DNA from: Chondrus crispus
Lineage: Eukaryota; Rhodophyta; Florideophyceae; Gigartinales; Gigartinaceae
NCBI RefSeq assembly: GCF_000350225.1
Contig: NW_005178719.1
Location: 202,175 to 266,174, forward strand
Reading direction: 5' to 3'
Length of the DNA: 64,000 nt
The notes under the pieces are model-generated. The model was given only the letters and a program-made list of their open reading frames with translations, searched no databases and had not been told where the DNA came from. Below are positions 1 to 10,538 of this stretch, in pieces; within the stretch, counting starts at the first letter, position 1; every line of letters starts with the position of its first letter. Made by a program: the position numbers and the translations under genes.

Positions 1-124
1 ATTTCCAGGGTATGCCCACCTGATCCTCAAAGTTGCCTGGCTTGCATCAGACTTGAAACTGTCCCAGTCTACCATCAAATACCCTAATTCCTCTGCGAAA
101 ATTGCTTTGCACCTTTCGCGTCCA

Positions 125-1810
125 TCATGCAAAAAACCAGTTACAAGACTGAATTTTTTTTGCGCCGTGGAGTGCAATGTCACGCTTACAGGGGGGGCTC
201 TTTACCACTGTCTTTCGCAGAATCAGCTTGTGTCCAGATGCACTAATGCGAAGGCATTGGTTCCCGCGGGACTCTGGCACTGTTTCGAGATAAGCGTGAG
301 CCTCTGAAACATCATCACCACGGATGAGACCCCTTTGAAGCCATCTTGGTTGATCAATTTTTCTGCACAATGTCGCACTTCTCGGCGATTTATCCACCTC
401 ACATGTGTCACATTGACCATGAAGATTCCTTGCGCTGTGGTCACATGTGGCTGGCTGACTTCGACTTTCTGGGGATCTCAAAGTAGCCGTAGAGTCACCT
501 TGGCCGTTGATTTCGGCCTCACCATCCCTTATGGAGTTGAAAACTCCAAGTCTATTATTGTGCAAGTTCACCAAAAGTGTAAGCACAAACGACTGCCTGA
601 ATTCGCAATGGCGGAATCCCACCCCCTTATGAAGAACATTTCGAGGCTGGTTTGGTTGCTTTCCGAAAATGATCGTTTCTAATGCCGTGGAACAGCTGTG
701 AAGGAGCTGTCCAGAACCCCCCGCAATTTTGAATATTGTCACAGCGACATTAATACAAGCAATCCTGGTTAGAGCACCGCTTTTGAACACGTAGTCCGCA
801 TGCGGCGTCAGTTGATCGAGTTTTTCATTCCAAAGTGACAGAGAAGTTCTCGCTGAAGATGTCGATTTTGTGCTAGCGCCCAGACTTCGAGTCCCTCGAA
901 TTTCTTCGAGTTCTTTCTTGATTTGTTTTTGCTCCTCCCGTAGATCTGCAATTGTAGAGCACACTCGAGACTCGAAGCCTTTCATGTGATTCACAAAATC
1001 TTTCTCCATGCGCTTGAATATACCAAAAAGATATGCATTTGAAGCGGTCAAACTCAGAGGGACGCAATCATTCTCCTCTTCTCGACAGGATTCTGCTCTT
1101 GCACATTTAATATGTTGATTATCATCGTTAGGAGCAGGATTATGATCATCATCACTTCCAAGTTTCCCATCGCCTCTTAAAGTTTCTAAATCAGCTGATG
1201 ATCGCGATGGGAGATTATTGCGAACAGGAGACCCATAATCATCATCACTGTGGAGAACATTTCTGTTTCTCTGCCCTGCTTTATGACCAACGGGGCCGTT
1301 GGAACCCGATCGACCTCCCTTTTCTGTCGCTATCACAGAACATCTCTCTTGTAGAAAATCCCGCTTCGATCGATGGGCTGAGTTACTTTTTTGAGCAGGA
1401 TTTGCCTTTGAGATACGCTGAGAAGGATTAGCTCGTCGAGAGACCAGAATACTTTTCTCAACACGCGACTTCTTTGTTGCCGTGTCGTCCGTCCGGGATG
1501 TATGCTTCTCCAAATTGCGTTTCCCAGTGGAGCGCGAACGCCTGTGAGACTGCTCGTTCGTCGACAGTGAAGCGGACCTCATGCCCCTGCGTGTCGGTCT
1601 ATCTGCGTCTCCATCTATGAATTGTGATCCAGTATCTCTGACTAAGTTGAGTATGAGGACTTCAAAGGGGAGGAACTGGTAGAAATGTTCCCGATGGTTC
1701 CTGAAACGAACTAAAAAATGGGTCTGTTCGAGGCCCAGACGTGCTTCACTTAAACATCCTGAACACTCCGGAAATGCACAGATGTAACTCATGCTCCTAA
1801 ACAATGACAC
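125..1810 (-). CDS. Unrecognised nuclear-type protein, frame-broken near its C-terminus
   Basis: A 561-codon open frame with no family I recognise. The first half is rich in Ser, Arg, Lys and Asp with several basic clusters that could act as nuclear localisation signals. Residues about 270-305 form a charged helix of coiled-coil type (heptad-like DLREEQKQIKKELEEI). Near 475 the coding sense seems to move to another frame: the overlapping frame that ends at 223 (protein containing VTHVRWINRREVRHC) is more protein-like than the end of the long frame. This suggests a one-base indel and a gene of about 530 aa that stops at 223. It is divergent to the gene at 1984, with a 170-bp gap that could hold a shared promoter. 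The start used is simply the first one in the open frame. It may be a transposon accessory gene, because other coiled-coil hypothetical genes of similar style occur at 39-54 kb; no sequence match was shown. Confidence 0.5.
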   Translation of the reverse strand: MSLFRSMSYICAFPECSGCLSEARLGLEQTHFLVRFRNHREHFYQFLPFEVLILNLVRDTGSQFIDGDADRPTRRGMRSASLSTNEQSHRRSRSTGKRNLEKHTSRTDDTATKKSRVEKSILVSRRANPSQRISKANPAQKSNSAHRSKRDFLQERCSVIATEKGGRSGSNGPVGHKAGQRNRNVLHSDDDYGSPVRNNLPSRSSADLETLRGDGKLGSDDDHNPAPNDDNQHIKCARAESCREEENDCVPLSLTASNAYLFGIFKRMEKDFVNHMKGFESRVCSTIADLREEQKQIKKELEEIRGTRSLGASTKSTSSARTSLSLWNEKLDQLTPHADYVFKSGALTRIACINVAVTIFKIAGGSGQLLHSCSTALETIIFGKQPNQPRNVLHKGVGFRHCEFRQSFVLTLLVNLHNNRLGVFNSIRDGEAEINGQGDSTATLRSPESRSQPATCDHSARNLHGQCDTCEVDKSPRSATLCRKIDQPRWLQRGLIRGDDVSEAHAYLETVPESRGNQCLRISASGHKLILRKTVVKSPPCKRDIALHGAKKIQSCNWFFA

Positions 1811-1983
1811 AGAGATCCAGGAATAGTTCTAGTGGGAGATGAAGCATAGAGATTGCCATGTGGCCCAGATGACTAGACGTCGCTTCGGTTTCGCTCTCCC
1901 GCGATTTCTCAAAAAAACAAAATATGTCCATTTCCGCACAAATTGTAGTGTAGCCTCAGGGAAGGCATGTTGGGGCAAAGGGC

Positions 1984-3726
1984 ATGTCCATTTTGCACGT
2001 GGTCGGTGCTAAGGGTGTCTTACATGGCTGCAACAAGGCACCCACATCAAAGGAACTGCATCTTTGCAATTCAACGTACTTGACTCTAACGGTTTCAAGC
2101 TTTCCGCTCGCTAATGGCGCGAAAGACTTGAGCCACCCAAATTGCCGCCCTGACCAAGGCTTGACATTTTGCTTTTCCGAGTTAGAAGCGCGCCATTTTT
2201 TGTGTCGACGACACGATTATGAAACTAGACGATTTTTGTTCTGCTGTTATGCAAGCCAACTAATCTTTGACGGAATCTGGTTGTGCAATATCAACAACCG
2301 ACGACTCCTGTACTATGATAACTTTCGCGCGAACACTGTCTTCTTCTACGAAGACTCTATAGCGCTTCGATCGAATTCGCGTTTGGACTTGGAAGTGACC
2401 CTCGGCCCCATGGCTAAGAACAGAGTGTGCAGCGAAAGCGACGTCCTGCCCACAATCAACGATTTCATAGAGGTTCTGTGGGAAATTGATGAAGGTAAAG
2501 AGGCTGTAACAGTGTGATGGCGGGCTGAGGTAAGGAATGTGAGGAGAGACAACAGCAGGAAGGGTATCATCGGGACTGGCATTCTTCGGTATGATGAGTA
2601 CATGAATTACCCGTCGTCAGATGAACGTGTCGAGTTTCTTTCTCGGCGTTGTCTTCGCGTCTCACATGACCCTCTCGATAATAATAATGTCGATGAGAAC
2701 GAAAATCCTTCGCTCTCCTGGCGTGTGTATGTCAGATATGACTCGGTTTTGCGAGACCATGTGGACAGATGTGAACAATCCGATGAAGAGTGGCATGTGT
2801 CCAATCCGATCATGCCAATGGGGCATCGAGTTGATAATACAGAAATAGATGCATCCTCCAGAATTTCCCTCAGCGACGTTCTATCCCAAGTCAAAAAGAT
2901 GAAAGAATGCCATGAACGGGTTTTGGCAGAAATGCTTTACTTGCGGCGAAATGTTGTGGAGAACTCAAGTATGCTCCGGGGCACTGAATTTGTATCCGAC
3001 AACGATGTGGTTCAGCGGGTCACTTCTTACTTACGGACTAGACTAAGTGTCAAATTGCAGAGGCCTCTTCGAAAGAATAGCAAGTCGGTAGATTTGAGTG
3101 ATGACATAACGAATTTTTCAGACCGAATAAGGGCTTCTTCGGTCCGGCTGAAGGCAGATTGCGATCTGGACGAATTTGAGGCGATCGCTAGGAATGTGCA
3201 GCAGCGTTATGGTTTGAATGAATCATTCGAAGCGGTGAAATTTTACCCATCGTTCAGCATGACCCAAAACCCAAATCTTGGCGCCAATGAATTCTTCATC
3301 ATATTCCCGAGCATGCAGTGCCTCTTCGAGCTTTTGGGTATAACTTCAAAATGCGATCGAATTCGAATGTTGCAACGGTATGGAACAATGGGAAAATCGG
3401 CATTGCTTCGTGTGTTGGGTGCATACGTATGGGATGGAGATGAATCGCAGCCATCTAGCATCGTACCCGGACGGAGTTGCCTCGGAAAAGTGGTTGACGT
3501 CGTACCCACAGACGACGAGAAGAGATCCGTATTATTGCGTCGAAATTCAGAAGATTGGAGTTTAGTTGACAGGAGATATAGGATGCCCCTATGTAGAGCA
3601 AGTGGAACTATAGAACCTACAGAGGCTAGTCTAAGGTCCGCAGAGGTTAACAAAAAAAGCCTTTCTGCTTCATTGGAGGAGAGATACAGATCCAAGCAAC
3701 CGTCTTTGGTCCAAAGAGATTTGTAG
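1984..3726 (+). pseudogene. Unrecognised protein with an in-frame TGA
   Basis: Two open stretches, 1984-2517 and 2539-3726, lie in the same frame and are separated only by a TGA at 2515-2517. Together they would make about 580 residues. The first part ends in an acidic Ile/Glu-rich segment; the second has a charged helix (about residues 310-340 of the joined frame) that could be a coiled coil, then a mixed alpha/beta-looking region and a basic tail. I recognise no family. A GTAAAG at 2495 could be a splice donor, but no nearby AG restores the frame, so a nonsense mutation is the simplest reading. Translation could also start after the stop. It is divergent from the 125-1810 gene. Confidence 0.45.
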
Positions 3727-4191
3727 ATCTACAAGGGTGACCGGTTCGCTTGAGGTTGGCCTTCCATGCACTATCATCCCAGATGATGTTTTAGTTGGTG
3801 AGGTGGAAAATATTATGGATGAAGAGACAGTGGAAAAGATTGTGACCTAAAATAGAATGTAATAGATTCAATAAACGTACCCTCCCACATATGCATTGAT
3901 ATGCTGATACGCGTTGATGCGACCGACTTCTATCAATTGTACATCGATGTTCTTCGACAGAATCCATAACTAGATACAATGGTCTCATCACTTCCTCACC
4001 TCTTGAAATGAATATATTTTGAAAGCGTGTTGAGTGTTCTGAACCAAGAAGTGTAAAGCCCCACGCCTATAGCACGGGAAATACAAGTAGTGATGAGTGT
4101 AAATTACGTCGGTGCCAGACTTGACACAAAATCGGCGATATATCAATGGCCCAAAGTAACAATAAACAGGTAAATTGAAAAAACATTAGAA
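3727..4191. other. Intergenic, no gene seen
   Basis: AT-rich spacer after the 1984-3726 frame. It holds AATAAA-like words near 3870 but no ORF or repeat I can support. Confidence 0.5.
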
Positions 4192-5716
4192 TTAAATATA
4201 ATATGCACTAAATTTGATGCCGATGTAAAAATCGACTTCGTAGTGGTGGTCGCGGTAGAAGCTTACTGGACCTGTTGTTTTGGCAAGATCGTGTACTGAG
4301 ATGAGGGGCTGTTGGATCTGAGGGTTAACGATAACCTTGAGGCGGATACGGTGACCGCGATCAGTTGGAATCTGTGCGGTGCCGTGGTGGGAGCAGGGAG
4401 TGCGTTGGTTAGTGGCAGTTCTCGCGTAGAGGGGTGTGGGGAGGGTGGTGGTGGTCTGGATAGGTCGAGGGATGTGAGAGGGATGTGCTCCCGAATCGAG
4501 GATGAACGCACCAGCCATTACATCTTGATCATCGGCGACGTCGACTAAATTGTCCATAGTTAGGTGCCGTGCCGTTGTACGGCTGTCTTGTACATTAAAA
4601 CCTGCGTCCAGGTCAGGGGCAGGGTTTCTTTGGGCGAGATTTGCGAGCCTGACGTGGGGGCGGCGAGGGGGTCTCCTCTGCCTGGGGATTGCTGGTGCAT
4701 GTTACATGTTCTTCTTTAGGTGGTCAGGGGCGCGGCATTGGTCGTCAGTGTGTTGGGGGTGCTCAAGTCCTTTTCGTAGATGATGCTGGCAGGGCCTGAA
4801 GGTTCGGGGTCTCGGATACGGCGTTTGCTGGTGTAGTGGGGATAGAGAGCCAGTGTACAGATGAGGAGTTCCGTTGAGGGTGAGAGCTTGGATGGGAGAC
4901 GGTTGGTAACGGAGTGGTGTAGTGTACGTCGCGATCTTCCTGAATTTGTGAGAGAAGTTTTTCACGTCCATGGGAGCGAGGGCCATGAGTTGAAGGCCAA
5001 TAGGGGAAGTGATTGGGTTCATACGGAGGCCGTTTATAAGTAAATCGACGGTTGTAGTGGGATCGGATATGTTGGGGTAGCGTGCAGCGATCGTCTTTGT
5101 GCGAATGTTGTTGTGGCCGTAACATATTGTTGGAGTGACATGCCTGGGGCGTACTTGCACTGTTCTGTCTCTTGTTTATGGTATTCATGGTCGGAGGCGT
5201 TGGTGTCAAGATGGGTTATGATCTTCGTATGGAGTTCGTATGGGGTGGGGTCATCCGAGGGGGTCAGAAGAAGGTTGAGTATGTCCGATGGAACAGATGA
5301 TAATATCTTCCCCAAGATAGAGTGCCTCTTTTTTGGTATGATATGAGGGCGTTGGCGTCAGAGGGAGTAGGGGATTTTCTGTGATGTGCTGGGATGATTC
5401 GGTTATGTAGGCGGCAGAGCGTAGGGCTAGAAGCCAGGGGCCGTGGTTGGCAGGATCTAGCTTCGGTATGTCCTGCTTGTCGATATCAGATAGTGACGTG
5501 GTTGCTGAGGTGGGGGCTTGGGGATCGGCGGGGGACCGAGTGAGAAGCGGCTTGGGGATCGGCGGCTGGGGCCGAGTGGGAGGCGGCTTGGGATCGGCGA
5601 CGGGGGCCGAGTGAGAAGCGGCTTCGGGATCGGCGACGGAGGCCGATCGTGAGGCAACCGGAGACGCTGCTGGTACAAGGGGGTGCCCCCACTTTTTGCA
5701 CAAGACTCCCACCAGT
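4192..5716 (-). mobile_element. Ty1/copia-type gag-protease relic
   Basis: Read right to left on the minus strand this is the 5' part of a copia-class retrotransposon. The N-terminal segment (5716-5500) encodes a Pro/Ala-rich repeat, followed by a gag core with KLDPANHGPWLLALRSA and SVPSDILNLLL, typical of copia gag (UBN2-like). After frame changes near 5250 and 5100 comes a stretch with HTDDQC, resembling a decayed zinc knuckle. The leftmost ORF (4557-4192) has GAFILDSGAHPSHI, the DSGA active-site motif of a retroviral-type aspartic protease, followed by the LISVHDLAK segment usual after copia proteases. Integrase and reverse transcriptase are missing to the left, so the copy is truncated. 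The order of domains is strong evidence; each frame is broken, so no functional polyprotein is expected. Confidence 0.75.
5517..5656. repeat. Four tandem 34-36 bp units inside copia gag
   Basis: Units begin with CTT near 5517, 5551, 5587 and 5622 and share the core GGGATCGGCG...CCGAGTG. On the minus strand they encode a Pro/Ala/Asp repeat at the start of gag. Unequal unit length shifts the reading frame between units. Confidence 0.75.
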
Positions 5717-5976
5717 TGAACAACTCGAAAAATATCAGATTTTAAAGCAAATAAACAAAAGCAATGCTGTTATTGCATGTCAAAGATGTGACGGAGACAA
5801 AAAAGGCCCATAAATGAGCGGGGAATCCAAATCAAACATTTTGCCGCGCTTTTTCGATATCTGCGTACTCGAAAACACTTAATTAGATGTGTTCTGCTCC
5901 ATATAAGTGCAAATTGAAGCCTTGGTGACCTTCCCAGACTCTCCAGACTGTGTTAGAAATCGGGTGTCAACTCACA

Positions 5977-6663
5977 ATGGGTCGTGCCAAACGAATGTCG
6001 AAGCACGAGAGATGCTTTCAAAAGGCTCTTGCTGCAGTTGACAAGGGTGTGGATAGACGTCTTGCTTCGTTAATTGCGCGTATGCCGTTATCCACGTTTC
6101 AGTACCGCCTAATGCACAAGGACAGGAAGCAGATCAGCCGAACGTACCTCACCGCTGACGAAGAAAATGTCATTGTGGACCTCGTTAACAGGTACTCTGC
6201 CCGTGGCTTTCTTCTCACGTCTTTTTCCCCTCCAAATGAATTGATCTCGCCAGTAGATATTGAGGAAATATTGGAAGATAAGCGGGAGAAGCGGAGGAAG
6301 AATATCGGTTTGCAGCCTGTGGTGTTAAGGAACGGGTTCCTTGATACTACATTTGGCTTATGTCTCACGTCTGAAGAAGCTTTAAAAAAAGCCAAGGCAA
6401 AGGATGCGGTGGACAAAGCCAGAAAGGCAGAGCTAGCAAGAAAGGAGGCCGACAAAGCAGAGTGCGAAGCCATCGCTTGTGAAAGATTAAGGCGAGAGCG
6501 ACTACGTTTCCAACGCAAAGCAATGAATTTTCGGGTTGTTGTTTATGGAGTGGAAGGCAAGCTGCTACGGCCGATGTTGGAGCGCCGCATGGTGGCGAAA
6601 CGTCGGACAGCAGAAAGAAACAATTGCCGTTGTGTGAAGGCTGTGAATCAGTTGATGGGTTAA
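5977..6663 (+). CDS. Pogo/psq-type HTH protein lacking the DDE domain
   Basis: Open frame of 228 codons from the ATG at 5977. Residues about 12-45 (ALAAVDKGVDRRLASLIARM then STFQYR) match a Psq/pogo helix-turn-helix. They are followed by LTADEENVIVDLVNRYSARG, the start of a CENP-B-type second DNA-binding domain. The sequence then jumps to a Lys/Glu/Ala-rich helical tail (LTSEEALKKAKAKDAVDKAR, about residues 125-185) of the kind found at the C-terminus of pogo/jerky transposases. The whole catalytic DDE domain, normally 200 or more residues, is absent while the frame stays open. It is either an internally deleted non-autonomous transposon or a DNA-binding protein derived from one. No terminal inverted repeats were identified. 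Codon use does not separate these possibilities. Confidence 0.65.
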   Translation: MGRAKRMSKHERCFQKALAAVDKGVDRRLASLIARMPLSTFQYRLMHKDRKQISRTYLTADEENVIVDLVNRYSARGFLLTSFSPPNELISPVDIEEILEDKREKRRKNIGLQPVVLRNGFLDTTFGLCLTSEEALKKAKAKDAVDKARKAELARKEADKAECEAIACERLRRERLRFQRKAMNFRVVVYGVEGKLLRPMLERRMVAKRRTAERNNCRCVKAVNQLMG

Positions 6664-9102
6664 CTGTTGCCGCAGTGGGGATCGAAATTCAAATAAACAT
6701 TTGCATGTTTTTTGCAGTAGCCAATAAATTGGCTGTTCAGATTAGGGGCCCCTCAGAACTGGCAACTTGTTGTTCATTCACATTCGCTTCTTTTGGCATT
6801 GAGACCATTGTTTCTCCATACTGGTTTTGAAGCTTGACAATATGTCACCACGCTTCAAGAAATTCAAATCTTGTTCAAAACGGACGTCTAAAAGATATTA
6901 TTTTTTTAAAATCTTTGATTTGTTCAACTTGTGGGGCTACCCCCTTGTATATACGCGAGGGCTTGATGATAAGATTGGCGGGTGAGCCTTCTGGGTTGGA
7001 GCGGGCGATCCGTTGTGGGAGAGGGTGGGTGGGCGGAGGGTAGCGGTTGTTAGTTCGTGCGCGTGGTGCGGATGGTAGCCATAACCTGTTGGAACGGGAG
7101 ACCCATGTCGCTCCACCTTTTCGTGGTCGTACTATTCTGGTCGTATTTATACTGAAATACATGCGCTGTAATGCGGTGACATATGTGCGATCTGTCACGC
7201 TCTGCCTCTTGGCGCATGTTCAAAAAGGAGAAGGATCAAGAAAATGGAAGTTGCAGGCATCTTCTGTTGCGCGAGATATTTTAAAGAGGTTGGAGGTTTT
7301 GGCAGTGATGTTCTACTCATTACTTATGGCATAACCTTTCTCGAATTATTTAGTATCAGCGCATTTTGAATACAGTACCGTTGGTACTGTATTGGATTTG
7401 AGTGGTGTTACGTGGTGCTCAGAATGCGATTTGATCAAATTGCCCTCCCCTCAAATTGAGGATTTCGGAGGGACCCAGTAAGAGCCAGGCTCCGATCTGC
7501 CCCTAATCTGCCACCAGAAAATAACTCCGATCTACGTAAAACCTAGAATAGTCCAGGCAGCCGCTGAATGAACGTGTTACACGATGAGCACTAAGCTGTT
7601 GCCTCTCACCCACATTGGGGTCTTTCAGTCAGGTGTCTCCTTCTGCTCTAAACATGATTTCATACCTGAAAATATGCAGTATTATATTTACACAATCGTT
7701 TGTTTTTCCAATCTTCCGAGTTAGATAGCCTTCGTGTATAGGTAATGAAAAGGATATATTATCTTGGCTGGAGACAAATCCGCCGAAAATTCTTAAAAGC
7801 GCGACGAGCTATATCAAGGAATGTCCTGTTGATACCGCCAATAAAGTTTGCCTTAGGATCATTATATTCTCCGCCAGAGGTATGCCGTATCGCAAATGCT
7901 CCTATCAACCAGGATCTTGGACATGTGGTGCAGTAGAGTAAAGGAGAAATGCGAGCGAGGTTGGTCGCGGCGATTTTGTGTCCGGGAACAAACATGTTTA
8001 CATATCGAGTTCGGGAGAACATTGTATTAGTTTAATGCTCTATAAGTAATACGAACACATCCTTCCCCTCGTTGCCTTGGAAAGACCTGTCTTCCAGCAA
8101 AGGCATTTGTCCTAATGCCTTTTCGAAACTGAGTTGAACAGTGGAGACTATGCTGGGGGCTTTTGAGCCCATTTCTACTCAGAACGAATACAGAGCATAA
8201 TTTGATGCGTTTAGCTGCTTCGTGACATGACTAGTTAATAGTTAAAACTATCTCTAAAGAAGGGACCATTTTTAGGCGTGAGACCTCTTTTTACGATCGT
8301 TGGGTGGCAATTAGACCGGGAAAGGATCTGGGTGCTCGTGGCAACCACATTTAGTCCCATGGAAATGATAGAACGCCTTATAAAAAGTAATCTTACGCCT
8401 ACCTTTGGCTAGAGCTGGGTTCTTTCTTTCTGATGCCGAAGCAAATCGATAAAATCACAGTAAACATGCCTAGTTCCGTCATCTCAACGCAATAGTCCCC
8501 GCCAGCCACCTTCTGTCCTCCACGTACCTTTTTTGCTCTCGAATGGTGGTCTCCGCCCGCCCCCTCCTCTCCCCTCTCCGGCCCTCTTTACGCAAGTACC
8601 TGACAATTGCAACTGGACAACAGCATTAACACCGTTGCTTTCCGCGCAGCCTCCATCCTGTTACAAGGCCCATTGTCTTGCTGAGCTGTCTATCCCTTTT
8701 CAAATCGTAGTTAGTGCGCGCGAAGTACTGGACCGAGCGCCATCCCCGTCCACCGTGGCCGGTCCGACCTAGACTTCCACGGAGGAGCCAGGCCACAATT
8801 AAGCGAAAATTGGGAAGGGAAGTCGCAAGGGTCGGCACCTGCGGCGCAAGTGAGACTGCGCGTGCGACATATGGATTGCAAGTGCAAAACACGGGCACAA
8901 TCTCAACTAGCTGTTAAGAGACTCGCGGGCAGACGTCAACAAAAGCTATTGATTCGCGGCGGCGGCTGTGCTGTTTACACATTTGCTAAAAAGGCCAGGC
9001 GGTCCTGACAACATGGGCACCGTGCAAGCAGGACCAGCACACGCATCTCGACTCTTCGCCCGCATGTTCTTGGCAAGGCCGCCCACCTCCGATCGCGGAA
9101 TG
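6664..9102. other. Long gene-poor stretch
   Basis: No convincing gene on either strand. A small frame at 7745-7936 and GC-rich frames at 8533-8917 have no recognisable content. The last few hundred bases become GC-rich toward the zinc-finger promoter. A short palindrome (7371-7391) is listed separately. Confidence 0.5.
7371..7391. repeat. GGTACTGTA palindrome, inverted copy at 13662
   Basis: TACAGTACC-GTT-GGTACTGTA: two 9-bp arms around 3 bp. The reverse complement occurs exactly at 13662-13682, so the two copies face each other across the zinc-finger gene island. Confidence 0.8.
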
Positions 9103-9110
9103 TATATAAG
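9103..9110 (+). promoter_or_regulatory. TATA box of zinc-finger gene
   Basis: TATATAAG in a GC-rich setting 64 bp upstream of the ATG at 9174, a normal distance for a TATA-driven promoter with a short leader. Confidence 0.65.
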
Positions 9111-9173
9111 CGGGGCGCTCCCTCATTGTCCGGCCTTACATTGTCATTCAAGTCGTGATCTACGTCTCCCGAC

Positions 9174-9713
9174 ATGATGCTGCGCAAGTTCTTTAGCTCT
9201 CGACAACTGCTACCGGCCCATTCCCCCTCCAATCGGGCGCGGGTGTCTGACACGCCGGCAGCGCTTCGGCGCACGACGTCCCAGACGGCGCGCTACTCTC
9301 CAGATGGAGTGCGGTTGGCGCCGCTGCGTGAGGTGCCAACAGTACGGCCGCTGTCTCCGAAAAGAAGACGGGAGGGATCATTTTCATGTGAGCGGTGCGG
9401 GGTACGGACGCGGACGCGGATAGAGCTGATGGGGCACGTGCGAGCGGAGCATGGCAAGTATGTGTGTGCGTATTGCGGAAAGGAGCTCGGGTGTAAGGAT
9501 ACTTTGAGGAGGCATGTGAAGGAAGGGCATGAGAGAAGAAGGTCTTTTCAATGCCCTTGCTGCGATAGCACTTTCGCGAGGGGAGAAAACTTGAAGCGGC
9601 ATTTTGAGAGCTTACACGGGAAGAGGGACTACTGGCGATGTCGATGTGGGGAGCTATTTTTGGGGGGGACGGCGTTGGAGAGGCATCAGAGGGAGACAAA
9701 GCATCGTAAGTGA
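9174..9713 (+). CDS. C2H2 zinc-finger protein (4 fingers)
   Basis: Intact 179-aa single-exon gene. The first 65 residues are a basic, Ser/Arg-rich leader; residues about 67-178 are four tandem C2H2 fingers. Fingers 1 to 3 follow CX2CX12HX4H (for example CERC...HVRAEH, CAYC...HVKEGH, CPCC...HFESLH). The last has a shortened CXC pair (CRC...HQRETKH) with HX5H. Linkers are not the canonical TGEKP, so DNA binding, RNA binding or protein binding are all possible; nuclear location is expected. Two adjacent ATGs (9174, 9177) can serve as start. A TATA box at 9103 and good composition support a real expressed gene. It belongs to the same GC-rich island as the second C2H2 gene at 12257, though finger sequences differ and recent duplication is not evident. 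Confidence 0.85.
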   Translation: MMLRKFFSSRQLLPAHSPSNRARVSDTPAALRRTTSQTARYSPDGVRLAPLREVPTVRPLSPKRRREGSFSCERCGVRTRTRIELMGHVRAEHGKYVCAYCGKELGCKDTLRRHVKEGHERRRSFQCPCCDSTFARGENLKRHFESLHGKRDYWRCRCGELFLGGTALERHQRETKHRK

Positions 9714-10112
9714 TACGTAGAGCAGCAAGATTGGTAGGATTAGGGGTGGACATGGCCTGCATCGGAGCCTTGCGTACTGAGGGAGTTGTACTCTTGGAAG
9801 ACAGCAATAAAGGCGCATTTGCAGTGCTTATGAGCTCACATGCTGCTCAGAAGCACTGCAGTGACTACAGTCTGTATCGAGACATCCCCCGTTTCGCTGC
9901 CACGTGTTTTTTGGTGTGGCTCTTCAAAACTACAAAATTATTTGAACGTTTTTTCTATGATTTCTGTCCTTTTCACCGTTCGATAGAACCATTTATTGCA
10001 CGGCAACTGGCGGCAAGATACTTCCTTATGCTTCCTTATGGACCACACATCTCAAGGGGACACTTAGGATCGCAAATCCTCACCTTTGTCGCGAGAAGGA
10101 ATCCCACAAACC
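9714..10112 (+). other. Intergenic spacer
   Basis: The frame 9710-10156 overlaps the end of the zinc-finger gene but has no recognisable domain; I treat the stretch as 3' UTR and spacer. Confidence 0.4.
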
Positions 10113-10538
10113 ATGGTGCCTCGAATGTTGCGTCTCTCTCGCCGCCTGTGCACTAACCTCCCAAGCCCCCTCTCCTCTCTCCCCGCCCAACTTCATCGCG
10201 AAGCCGTGGCCACGCAATCCCTGCTCTCCTCTGCGCAAGAAGCGTGCGCTACAGCCGCAGTCGAGGGCTCGGACGAGATCGAGCGCGCGCAAGCACGCGC
10301 GCTCACCAAGGCGGCGTTAGAGCGGTACGTTGCTCTGGTGGCACGCGGGTCACCCCCCGTGCAGCTTTCGCCGATGGGCGGCGGAGTCGAGGGGGAGGAG
10401 AAGGCGGATTGGAAGGAGACAGTGCGGGATAGGAACGATGTAATGAGGGCATTAGGGGAGGACGTGCATCGCTTGAGGATGGCCGTGTTTCAAGGAAACA
10501 GACCCAGAGTGTGGATGGGCTGGCACGGGTGGTTTTGA
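10113..10538 (+). CDS. Small hypothetical protein, possibly mitochondrial
   Basis: From the ATG at 10113 (frame open from 10086) a 141-aa protein. Its first 20 residues (MVPRMLRLSRRLCTNLPSP) are rich in Arg, Leu and Ser with no acids, like a mitochondrial or plastid presequence. The middle is Ala/Glu/Arg-rich and probably helical, and it ends in an aromatic tail WMGWHGWF. I do not recognise a family. No TATA box was found directly upstream. Antisense frames of similar length exist because the region is GC-rich, so the gene is uncertain. Confidence 0.4.
   Translation: MVPRMLRLSRRLCTNLPSPLSSLPAQLHREAVATQSLLSSAQEACATAAVEGSDEIERAQARALTKAALERYVALVARGSPPVQLSPMGGGVEGEEKADWKETVRDRNDVMRALGEDVHRLRMAVFQGNRPRVWMGWHGWF

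Noticed and set aside
2495..2558. Intron removing the TGA at 2515
   Set aside because: Candidate donor GTAAAG and nearby AG sites give lengths that are not multiples of three, so the downstream frame would be lost.
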